A stretch of 5,140 nt of DNA from Candidatus Aminicenantota bacterium (GTDB lineage: Bacteria > Acidobacteriota > Aminicenantia > UBA2199), in the NCBI GenBank assembly GCA_030671465.1, contig DAOVIP010000171.1:1-5140 (forward strand), read 5' to 3'. Below, piece after piece: positions 1-4,995 of this stretch. The notes below the pieces were generated by a model. The model had not been told where the DNA came from and made no database searches. It saw only the letters and a list, made by a program, of their open reading frames with translations. The stretch's first letter is position 1; each line of letters starts with the position of its first letter. The translations under genes and the position numbers were made by a program.

Positions 1-627
1 GGAAGCCTGTTCCTGGATGAAATCGGGGATATCAGTCCCAAGACCCAGGTCGATCTGTTGAGGGTTTTACAGGAAAAGCATATCTACCGCCTGGGCAGTA
101 CCAAGCCCATAAAGGTGGATATCAGAATTATATCTGCAACTCACCGGAATCTTGAGGAAGATGCCCGGGAAGGCAAGTTTCGTGAGGATTTATATTATCG
201 TCTGAATGTGGTGACCATCAATGTCCCTCCCTTGCGAGATAGAAGAGAAGATATACCGCTGCTGGCCAATCATTTTTTACATAAATTTACCATGGCCAAT
301 TCGAAAAAAATCAATGGAATCTCCGGTGAGGCCATGAAGGTGTTGATCGGTTATCATTGGCCGGGAAATATTCGGGAGCTGGAGAATGTGATTGAAAGGG
401 CGGTGGTGGTCAGCAAGACAGATGAAATCATTCCCAATGATTTGACTGAAGTTGTCCAAAAGGGCTTGAAAGAGTCGACTCCCCGAACCCTGGATGAATC
501 TGAAAAAAGTCACATCTCCCGAATTTTAGAGGACAATGACTGGAACATTTCAAAATCCGCAGCAGAACTGAGTATTGACCGGGCCACCCTGTACAGCAAA
601 ATAAAAAAATACAAAATTGAAAAATGA
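1..627 (+). CDS. Sigma-54-dependent Fis-family transcriptional activator, C-terminal part (5' end outside window)
   Basis: The frame is open from base 1 and gives 208 residues before TGA, so the gene starts upstream of the window. The visible part is the second half of an AAA+ sigma-54 activator domain followed by a DNA-binding domain. Residues 1-10 hold the Walker B motif (LFLDEIGD; D6, E7). Sensor I is at about 41-50 (IRIISATHRN). The arginine-finger region is FREDLYYRL (R61, R67), and sensor II is WPGNIRELEN (R125). A Fis-type helix-turn-helix lies at about 170-205, with the pattern ILEDNDWNISKSAAEL then RATLYSKIKKY. Such proteins hydrolyse ATP to remodel sigma-54 RNA polymerase at distant enhancers. 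The Walker A motif, GAFTGA loop and any receiver or sensor domain lie outside, so whether this is an NtrC-type response regulator is not visible. The stop codon abuts the next start codon (TGAATG), suggesting co-transcription with the metalloprotease gene. The family call is secure; the target genes are unknown. Confidence 0.95.
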   Translation, partial: GSLFLDEIGDISPKTQVDLLRVLQEKHIYRLGSTKPIKVDIRIISATHRNLEEDAREGKFREDLYYRLNVVTINVPPLRDRREDIPLLANHFLHKFTMANSKKINGISGEAMKVLIGYHWPGNIRELENVIERAVVVSKTDEIIPNDLTEVVQKGLKESTPRTLDESEKSHISRILEDNDWNISKSAAELSIDRATLYSKIKKYKIEK

Positions 628-1170
628 ATGATAGAAAAAAAAATCACCCTGGTTCCGATTGGTGATATAGATGACTCGCTTTTAGAATATATCAGCCAGT
701 CCATAAAAACCACATTTAACCTCAATACTCACCTGATCCCCTGTCAGGACCTAATCGGCTGCGTACCCGAACCGGTTTTTGGGGGAAGATACAATTCCAC
801 AACGCTGCTGAAGCAATTTCATGAATGCCTGCCCGGGAAAATATTCAAGTTAGTGGCCATTACCGATTTGGATCTCTACTCACCCATCTTCTCCTGTTTT
901 TTTGGAGAGGCCCAGTTGGGGGGTTGTTGTGCGCTCATCTCATTGCATCGCCTCGGTCAGGAATATTACGGTCTGGTAGAGGATAAAGCCCTGTTTCTAT
1001 CGAGATGTGAAAAAGAGGTCATACATGAAATTTCACATCTATTTGGACTGCTCCATTGCAGTGATAATAATTGCATCATGTATCCGTCCAATAACATAAT
1101 CGATACCGATGTAAAATCCAGTTCATTTTGTCCCAGCTGTAACAGCTTGATCGAACGGGCTTTGGTTTAA
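628..1170 (+). CDS. amzA: Archaemetzincin-type zinc metalloprotease (peptidase family M54)
   Basis: This 180-residue protein is of normal length for the family. It carries the extended zinc-protease motif HEISHLFGLLHC: ligands H133, H137 and H143, catalytic E134, G140, and the family-specific C144. The structural zinc site typical of archaemetzincins follows, with C149 just before the metzincin Met-turn methionine (M151), then C168 and C171 (FCPSC). The segment ITDLDLYSP...FFGEA (about 78-95) matches the conserved strand preceding the active site. There is no signal peptide or membrane segment, so it is probably cytoplasmic. Family members are putative aminopeptidases or proteases with poorly defined substrates. 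The ATG follows the upstream TGA with no gap and no clear Shine-Dalgarno sequence, which suggests translational coupling to the sigma-54 activator gene. All catalytic and both metal-site residues are present, so it looks functional. Confidence 0.93.
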   Translation: MIEKKITLVPIGDIDDSLLEYISQSIKTTFNLNTHLIPCQDLIGCVPEPVFGGRYNSTTLLKQFHECLPGKIFKLVAITDLDLYSPIFSCFFGEAQLGGCCALISLHRLGQEYYGLVEDKALFLSRCEKEVIHEISHLFGLLHCSDNNCIMYPSNNIIDTDVKSSSFCPSCNSLIERALV

Positions 1171-1193
1171 TAACCAGGATCGATTCATTCGGC

Positions 1194-1222
1194 TTGACAT
1201 GTATGCAAAAACCCATTAAAAT
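1194..1222 (+). promoter_or_regulatory. Sigma-70-type promoter for tatA
   Basis: A perfect -35 box TTGACA (1194-1199) is separated by 17 bp from TAAAAT (1217-1222, five of six consensus bases). Transcription would begin near 1229, giving a short leader that still contains GAGG (1231-1234) eight bases before the tatA ATG. It suggests that tatA is transcribed separately from the preceding metalloprotease gene. Confidence 0.7.
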
Positions 1223-1242
1223 ATAAAAATGAGGTCAAAGAA

Positions 1243-1476
1243 ATGTTTGGATCACTTGGAATAATGGAAATATTAAACATTTTTGTCATTATTGCCCTGT
1301 TATTCGGGGGCAAAAAGATTCCTGAGCTGGCCAAAGGTCTGGGAGAGGGTATCAAAAATTTTAGAAACTCGATCAAGAAGGATGAGCCAGAAGAAGAATC
1401 AGAGGACGAAAAAAAGACTAATTGTTTGACTCTTCTTTCGCTCAATAACCTTAGGGTGATATTCATCCGGGGTTGA
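1243..1476 (+). CDS. tatA: Sec-independent (twin-arginine) protein translocase subunit TatA
   Basis: The zero frame encodes 77 residues. An N-terminal membrane helix (about 6-22, IMEILNIFVIIALLFGG) is followed by the family hinge F21-G22. The amphipathic helix GGKKIPELAKGLGEGIKNF comes next, then an acidic and lysine-rich tail (about 47-58). TatA oligomers form or gate the route by which folded twin-arginine proteins cross the inner membrane. In an anaerobe these include periplasmic hydrogenases and other cofactor-bearing enzymes. No tatB or tatC is visible nearby. GAGG sits eight bases before the ATG. The C-terminus is odd: residues 59-77 (TNCLTLLSLN...) do not resemble a TatA tail, and the last 14 bp overlap the convergent rseC gene. 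A -1 shift at the A AAA AAG run (1410-1416) would instead end the protein as ...EDEKKD at TAA 1419-1421, giving 59 residues. The true 3' end could therefore be 1421. TatA versus TatB is judged from the short length. Confidence 0.88.
   Translation: MFGSLGIMEILNIFVIIALLFGGKKIPELAKGLGEGIKNFRNSIKKDEPEEESEDEKKTNCLTLLSLNNLRVIFIRG
1410..1416 (+). other. A AAA AAG slippery heptamer near the end of tatA
   Basis: The codons read GAA AAA AAG, so the heptamer A AAA AAG is in the phase required for tandem -1 slippage, the same heptamer used in E. coli dnaX. After a -1 shift the next codons are GAC (1416-1418) and TAA (1419-1421). A purine-rich, Shine-Dalgarno-like AGAGGA (1401-1406) lies just upstream. 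I see no strong stem-loop directly downstream. It could be a programmed signal, a site of polymerase slippage, or a sequencing or indel error in a seven-A run. Confidence 0.45.
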
Positions 1477-1900
1477 CCACCCTGACCACTTCCGGCATAA
1501 AATCTTTTTTTTCCTTTAAGCGGTTGGCAATAAATCTTATGATAATATAGGATAGGGCAGCAAAAGAAATACCCAGAAAAGCAGAGAATAATTCGGGATC
1601 AAATTTCAACCTGGGTCCTATTTCGATTCCAATCAGGGCTCCCGACACCAGAGCGATAACCGGAATCATATAGAACAGGAGGGAAATCTTCCACAAAACT
1701 CCGGGTTTTATGGACAGCTGGACCCGGTCACCCACCTTGGCTTGAACCGTGTTGATGGCTTCGGCTTCCATATTTTTGCCTCCTCCGAGGGTATGGCAAA
1801 CTCCCCGGCTTCCACAACCATCACACATCTCGCTTCTCGCCACCATAACCAAGGCATTATGCCCCTCTACTTTGGTGACAATTCCCTCTTCAGTATTCAT
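1463..1900 (-). CDS. rseC: RseC/MucC-family membrane protein (SoxR-reducing system protein)
   Basis: Starting at the ATG at 1900-1898 the protein has 145 residues. It begins MNTEEGIVTKVEGHNALV, the usual opening of the RseC/MucC family, followed by the cysteine cluster C26-x2-C29-x5-C35. Two membrane helices follow (about 69-91 and 104-126) with a short loop between them and a charged C-terminus. In E. coli, RseC takes part with the Rsx/Rnf electron-transfer complex in reducing SoxR. In anaerobes the family often accompanies Rnf complexes, but no rnf gene is visible here. Two upstream start codons (TTG at 1954, ATG at 1930) are rejected because they lie within the -35 and -10 boxes of the predicted promoter. 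The chosen ATG has no strong ribosome-binding site. The gene converges on tatA with a 14-bp tail overlap in the zero frame and is divergent from the perR operon. The exact electron-transfer role here is inferred from the family. Confidence 0.85.
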   Translation of the reverse strand: MNTEEGIVTKVEGHNALVMVARSEMCDGCGSRGVCHTLGGGKNMEAEAINTVQAKVGDRVQLSIKPGVLWKISLLFYMIPVIALVSGALIGIEIGPRLKFDPELFSAFLGISFAALSYIIIRFIANRLKEKKDFMPEVVRVVNPG

Positions 1901-1925
1901 TTTTATGCAAAATCCGATTGGAATA

Positions 1926-1954
1926 ACCATATCAACATTTCGAGGCTTTGTCAA
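1926..1954 (-). promoter_or_regulatory. Promoter of rseC (minus strand)
   Basis: On the minus strand a perfect TTGACA (1954-1949) is followed, after 17 bp, by TATGGT (1931-1926, four of six consensus bases). Transcription would start near 1919, about 19 bases before the ATG at 1900. This rules out the two upstream in-frame start codons. It lies about 80 bp outside the PerR-type operator. Confidence 0.55.
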
Positions 1955-2002
1955 TTTGATAATATTCCGGTCATGCCACGGACCTGGAAAATGAAATAGG
2001 TG

Positions 2003-2031
2003 TTGACAAATAGATCTTATTGTACTAATAT
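2003..2031 (+). promoter_or_regulatory. Promoter of the perR-rubredoxin-flavodiiron-rubrerythrin-desulfoferrodoxin operon
   Basis: A perfect -35 box TTGACA (2003-2008) is followed after 17 bp by TAATAT (2026-2031, four of six consensus bases). The predicted start near 2038 falls within the large inverted repeat (2033-2071) and gives a leader of about 65 nucleotides before perR. It is the only convincing plus-strand promoter seen upstream of the operon. Confidence 0.6.
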
Positions 2032-2076
2032 TAATATTGTAATAAGTTTAGATTGTACTTATTACAATATTGTAGT
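2019..2076 (+). promoter_or_regulatory. Probable PerR/Fur-type operator: inverted and direct repeats of ATTGTANT half-sites
   Basis: The arms AATATTGTAATAAGT (2033-2047) and ACTTATTACAATATT (2057-2071) form a perfect 15-bp inverted repeat with a 9-base spacer. The block 2019-2041 recurs at 2052-2074 with 19 of 23 bases identical, a period of 33 bp or about three helical turns. Five ATTGTANT half-sites can be read: 2019-2026, 2036-2043, 2052-2059 and 2069-2076 on the plus strand, and 2061-2068 on the minus strand. The last two form the palindrome core ACAATATTGT (2064-2073). The array overlaps the -10 box and predicted start point, where a repressor would block transcription. AT-rich palindromes of this kind are typical of PerR/Fur operators. 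Assignment to PerR is inferred from the adjacent gene. Confidence 0.65.
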
Positions 2077-2102
2077 ATTTATTTTACCGATGTCGGAGGT
2101 TT

Positions 2103-2561
2103 ATGATGACGGACAGACATTATGGTGTTCATGGTGAGTTCAGGGATTTGTTGTGTTCGAAAAACATCAAGCCGTCCTACCAGAGATTGCTCATACTGGA
2201 GTACATAATGAAAAACAAAAATCATCCGTCCGCAGAAATTATTTTTAAAAATATTTCCCGGAGTGTTCCCACCCTTTCCCGGACAACTGTATACAATAAT
2301 TTAAATATTTTTGTTCGAAAAGGAATCTTGTCCAGTATCAAAACCAATAAATCAGAGACACGGTATGATATCATAGAGATACCCCATGCCCATTTTTATT
2401 GTCTTCAGTGCAAGCGGATCATCGATGTCGATTTGAAGATTCCACTGTATCGTAAAAATTCCATACAGGGACATAAAATTGAGGAAGTCCAAGTTCAATT
2501 CAGGGGCACTTGCCGAAATTGTTTTAATAAAAAGGAAAAAAAAACTAAAAATGTTTTATAA
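2103..2561 (+). CDS. perR: Peroxide-responsive Fur-family repressor, PerR type
   Basis: This protein has 152 residues. An N-terminal winged helix (about 12-85) contains HPSAEIIFKN and the recognition helix LSRTTVYNNLNIF; the TVYNNL form resembles PerR rather than Fur. The C-terminal dimerisation and metal domain follows. By eye alignment with B. subtilis PerR, the regulatory metal ligands H41, D89, H95, H97 and D108 correspond to H37, D85, H91, H93 and D104. The structural zinc cysteines C100, C103, C137 and C140 correspond to C96, C99, C136 and C139. All are present with matching spacing. In PerR, iron-catalysed oxidation of the two His ligands by H2O2 releases the repressor from DNA. The gene heads the oxidative-stress operon behind a palindromic operator, implying autoregulation. 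GGAGG (2095-2099) is three bases from ATG 2103 and six from ATG 2106, so the second codon may be the true start. It could be a general Fur paralogue, but residues and context favour PerR. Confidence 0.9.
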   Translation: MMTDRHYGVHGEFRDLLCSKNIKPSYQRLLILEYIMKNKNHPSAEIIFKNISRSVPTLSRTTVYNNLNIFVRKGILSSIKTNKSETRYDIIEIPHAHFYCLQCKRIIDVDLKIPLYRKNSIQGHKIEEVQVQFRGTCRNCFNKKEKKTKNVL

Positions 2562-2590
2562 TATAATAAAGGTTCAAAAGGAGAGAAAAG

Positions 2591-2749
2591 ATGAAAAAGT
2601 ATGTATGCAAAGCCTGTGGTTATGTGTATGATCCCGAAATTGGTGATCCGGATGCAGGGATTGTTTCCGGCACATCTTTTGAAGATTTGCCAGATGACTG
2701 GGTTTGTCCCTTGTGCGGAGTCGGAAAAGACATGTTTGAAGAAGAGTAA
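2591..2749 (+). CDS. rub: Rubredoxin
   Basis: This 52-residue protein is full length for a classic rubredoxin. Iron is bound by C6-x2-C9 ([12 protein letters not shown]) and C39-x2-C42 ([13 protein letters not shown]). The conserved aromatic core (Y4, Y11, Y13, F30, W37, F49) is present, and the sequence is strongly acidic. It is a cytoplasmic one-electron carrier. AAGGAG (2578-2583) lies seven bases before the ATG. Its stop TAA shares one base with the start of the flavodiiron gene (TAATG, 2747-2751), so the two are almost certainly translated together. The same rubredoxin-then-flavodiiron order is known in Desulfovibrio gigas, where rubredoxin is the direct electron donor to rubredoxin:oxygen oxidoreductase. 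Here it may also serve the rubrerythrin and desulfoferrodoxin encoded downstream. Confidence 0.97.
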   Translation: MKKYVCKACGYVYDPEIGDPDAGIVSGTSFEDLPDDWVCPLCGVGKDMFEEE

Positions 2750-3927
2750 TGGCTGTTCAACAGATAAAAGATAGAATTTTTTCGGTTGGCTCCAGGGATT
2801 GGGACCGAAGGCTTTTTGATGAGCTGATTCCCCTGCCTGACGGAACCAGTTATAATTCATATTTGATCCGGGGCAGTGAAAAAACCGCTTTAATCGATAC
2901 GGTTGATCCACCCAAGACCAAAGAACTGATCTCTAACTTGAAAAAACTGAATATAACCAAAATTGATTACCTGGTTTCCAACCATGCCGAGCAGGACCAT
3001 TCCGGTTCCATCCCTGATCTTTTGGAAATCTACCCGGAAGCAAGAGTGATTGCCAATGAAAAATGCAGGTTATTTTTAATGGACCTGATGGAGATCCCGG
3101 AAACCCGCTTTCAAACCGTTTCGGATGGGGATGTGCTGTCCCTGGGGGATAAAAATCTGAAATTTATTTTTACCCCCTGGGTTCACTGGCCGGAAACCAT
3201 GTGTACCTTTTTACCGGAGGATAAAATTCTTTTTTCCTGTGATTTTTTCGGATCTCACCTGGCCACCAGCGATCTGTTTGTCCGGAATCCAGCCAAGGTG
3301 ATTGAGGATGCCAAAAGGTATTATGCCGAAATCATGATGCCCTTCAGAGGTGTGGTGAAAAAAAACATCGAAAAAATAGAGGCTCTTGATTTTGAAATGA
3401 TTGCCCCCAGCCACGGCCCGGTCTATTCGGATTCCAAGATTATACTGGATGCCTACCGGAACTGGGTATCGGATAAAGTTGAGAATCAGGTGGTCATTGC
3501 CTATGTGTCCATGCACGGCAGTACGGAAAAAATGATGTTTTACCTGATGGAAAGAATCATGGAAAAGGGAATTTCGGTAAAGTTTTTTAATTTGATCAAA
3601 ACCGACCTGGGACAGCTGGCCATGTCACTGGTTGACAGCGCCACTCTGATTTTGGGGACGCCCACGGTTCTGACCGGCCCACATCCGGCAGCGGTTTATG
3701 CGGCGACTCTGGTGAATGTTCTGAAACCCAAATTAAAATTTGCCACCGTGGTCGGCTCATATGGCTGGGGGGGCAGAACCCTTGAAATGATTCAGAATAG
3801 CCTGAGTAACCTGAAGGCGGAATTTCTGGACCCTGTGTTGATAAAGGGGTACCCAAAAGCAGCAGATTATGGTTTACTGGATAAACTGGTGGACACCATC
3901 GCTACCAAACATCAAGAAACTATATAA
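2749..3927 (+). CDS. roo: Flavodiiron protein, rubredoxin:oxygen oxidoreductase (FprA/ROO type)
   Basis: This 392-residue, two-domain protein is of typical length for a class A flavodiiron protein. The N-terminal metallo-beta-lactamase-like domain (about 1-245) carries the complete di-iron site: H79-x-E81-x-D83-H84 in SNHAEQDHSG, H146 in WVHWPET, D165 in SCDFFG, and H222 in PSHGP. The C-terminal flavodoxin domain (about 248-392) shows the FMN phosphate loop SMHGSTEKM (254-262) and further flavin-contact loops at GTPTVLTGPHPA (303-314) and GSYGWGGRT (337-345). It should reduce O2 to water, or NO to N2O, in the cytoplasm using electrons from rubredoxin passed through FMN. There is no extra rubredoxin or flavin reductase domain, consistent with a separate donor encoded by the overlapping upstream gene. 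O2 is the more likely substrate given the reactive-oxygen genes around it, but sequence alone does not exclude NO. Confidence 0.96.
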   Translation: MAVQQIKDRIFSVGSRDWDRRLFDELIPLPDGTSYNSYLIRGSEKTALIDTVDPPKTKELISNLKKLNITKIDYLVSNHAEQDHSGSIPDLLEIYPEARVIANEKCRLFLMDLMEIPETRFQTVSDGDVLSLGDKNLKFIFTPWVHWPETMCTFLPEDKILFSCDFFGSHLATSDLFVRNPAKVIEDAKRYYAEIMMPFRGVVKKNIEKIEALDFEMIAPSHGPVYSDSKIILDAYRNWVSDKVENQVVIAYVSMHGSTEKMMFYLMERIMEKGISVKFFNLIKTDLGQLAMSLVDSATLILGTPTVLTGPHPAAVYAATLVNVLKPKLKFATVVGSYGWGGRTLEMIQNSLSNLKAEFLDPVLIKGYPKAADYGLLDKLVDTIATKHQETI

Positions 3928-3943
3928 ACAAAAGGAGTTAAAA

Positions 3944-4420
3944 ATGGGAATTATGTTTGATGCCAGTGAAGTCTTTCAGCTGGCAATTAGAATTGAAGAA
4001 AACGGTGAAAAATTTTACCGCAGAATGGTTGAAAAATTCGATGAACCCACGACCAAGGAATTATTCACTTATCTGGCCAACGAAGAAGTCGGGCATAAAA
4101 AGATTTATGAAGAAATACTCTCAACCTTTGAGAGCTATGAGCCCCACGAAAGTTACCCGGGCGAATACTTTGCTTATCTTCGCAGTTATGCGGACAATAT
4201 TATTTTCAGCCAGAAAGAGTTTGACCAAAAACTGGAAGAAATTACCGATGTCGCCTCAGCACTTGATTTTGCCATTGATGCAGAAGTGAGTTCCATACTG
4301 TATTATCAGGAGATCAAGAATATCGTCCCGGAAAACAAACACCATCAGATCGATAAAATTGTGGATGAAGAAAGAAAACACTTTGTCATGTTATCGGAAT
4401 TAAAAGCCAATACCAATTAA
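3944..4420 (+). CDS. Ferritin-like di-iron protein (rubrerythrin-related, without rubredoxin domain)
   Basis: This 158-residue protein is predicted to be almost wholly helical. Candidate di-iron ligands fit a ferritin-like four-helix bundle: E18 or E19 in RIEENGEKFY, E48-x2-H51 in NEEVGHKK, E114 in DAEVSSILYY, and E143-x2-H146 in DEERKHFVM. The repeated ExxH pattern is that of the rubrerythrin branch. It has no cysteine at all, so the C-terminal rubredoxin domain of true rubrerythrins is absent. The start at 3944 is chosen because AAAGGAG (3931-3937) lies six bases upstream; an earlier in-frame codon at 3869 falls inside the flavodiiron gene and has no ribosome-binding site. It lies 16 bp after the flavodiiron gene and 11 bp before rubrerythrin, in the same operon. 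Plausible roles are peroxide reduction with electrons from an external rubredoxin, or iron handling. Neither is shown by sequence, and I do not recognise a named orthologue. Confidence 0.88.
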   Translation: MGIMFDASEVFQLAIRIEENGEKFYRRMVEKFDEPTTKELFTYLANEEVGHKKIYEEILSTFESYEPHESYPGEYFAYLRSYADNIIFSQKEFDQKLEEITDVASALDFAIDAEVSSILYYQEIKNIVPENKHHQIDKIVDEERKHFVMLSELKANTN

Positions 4421-4431
4421 GGAGTTTAAAA

Positions 4432-4947
4432 ATGTCAAAAACCGAACAAAACCTAAAAACCGCTTTTGCCGGTGAGTCACAAGCAAGAAATAAGTATGAT
4501 TATTATGCCAAGGTGGCCCGGAAAGAGGGATATCATTATGTTGCCAAATTTTTTGAAGAAACAGCCTTGAATGAAAAGCAGCACGCCAAAGATGAGTTCA
4601 AATTGCTGAAGGGAATCGGAGATACCCGGGCAAATCTTCAGGCCGCTATCGAGGGAGAGCATTACGAAACCATCGAGATGTATCCGACATTTGCCAGAGA
4701 GGCTGAAGAAGAAGGTCAATCGGATGCGGCCCGGTTGTTTACACAGATTGCCAAAGTTGAGGCCCAGCACCGGGATCGCTATAAAAAATTACTGGATATG
4801 CTGGAATCGGGTACTCTCTACAAACGGGAAAAGCCGGTAAAATGGATCTGCAGCAAATGCGGATATGTCCATGAGGGAACAGAACCTCCGGAGATATGTC
4901 CATCCTGTCAGCATCCCAAAGAATATTATGAACCCGAATATATTTAG
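4432..4947 (+). CDS. rbr: Rubrerythrin (NADH/rubredoxin-linked peroxidase)
   Basis: This 171-residue protein has the standard rubrerythrin layout. The N-terminal di-iron four-helix domain (about 1-130) has ligands E15 (AFAGESQARNKY), E48 and H51 (LNEKQHAKDEF), E76 and E79 (GEHYETIEMYP), and E110 and H113 (KVEAQHRDRY). The C-terminal rubredoxin domain (about 136-171) has C140-x2-C143 and C156-x2-C159 (WICSKCGYVHEG, ICPSCQHPKEYY). All metal ligands are present. Rubrerythrins reduce H2O2 to water in the cytoplasm of anaerobes, taking electrons through the rubredoxin centre, often from a separate rubredoxin such as the one encoded at 2591-2749. The ribosome-binding site AAGGAG overlaps the stop codon of the preceding gene, seven bases before the ATG, which indicates coupled expression. 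It follows the rubredoxin-less ferritin-like paralogue and precedes superoxide reductase, whose H2O2 product it would remove. Confidence 0.97.
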   Translation: MSKTEQNLKTAFAGESQARNKYDYYAKVARKEGYHYVAKFFEETALNEKQHAKDEFKLLKGIGDTRANLQAAIEGEHYETIEMYPTFAREAEEEGQSDAARLFTQIAKVEAQHRDRYKKLLDMLESGTLYKREKPVKWICSKCGYVHEGTEPPEICPSCQHPKEYYEPEYI

Positions 4948-4949
4948 TA

Positions 4950-4968
4950 ATGATATTAGGTATATCAT
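4950..4968. repeat. Inverted repeat between rbr and the desulfoferrodoxin gene
   Basis: ATGATAT (4950-4956) and ATATCAT (4962-4968) form a perfect 7-bp inverted repeat around the five bases TAGGT. It begins three bases after the rbr stop, in the longest gap (48 bp) after the start of the rubredoxin gene. The AT-rich symmetric form recalls a Fur-type box, or it could be a weak RNA hairpin. There is no T-run after it, so it is not a typical terminator. Confidence 0.3.
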
Positions 4969-4995
4969 AAAATTTATAATCCAAGGAGGAATACA

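Noticed and set aside
1453..1483. AGGGTG...CACCCT as a terminator between the convergent tatA and rseC genes
   Set aside because: A six-bp stem with a 19-base loop and no T-run on either side is too weak, and it lies inside coding sequence.
2557..2562. TATAAT near the end of perR as an internal promoter for rubredoxin
   Set aside because: No recognisable -35 box 16-18 bp upstream (the bases are GGAAAA-like), and the region is generally AT-rich. A weak promoter cannot be excluded, so it was not listed as a feature.
2495..2911. Minus-strand open frame of 138 codons across the perR end, rubredoxin and flavodiiron start
   Set aside because: It is antisense to three well-supported genes, has no family-like motifs, and its ends do not fit any promoter or ribosome-binding site.
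3869..3943. N-terminal extension of the ferritin-like protein by 25 residues
   Set aside because: It would overlap the flavodiiron gene, has no ribosome-binding site, and the segment is unlike the family, whereas 3944 has a well-placed AAAGGAG.
4975..4980. A perfect TATAAT upstream of the desulfoferrodoxin gene
   Set aside because: Transcription from it would begin near 4987, inside the AAGGAGG ribosome-binding site, and no -35 box lies at the right distance. It is probably chance in AT-rich DNA.
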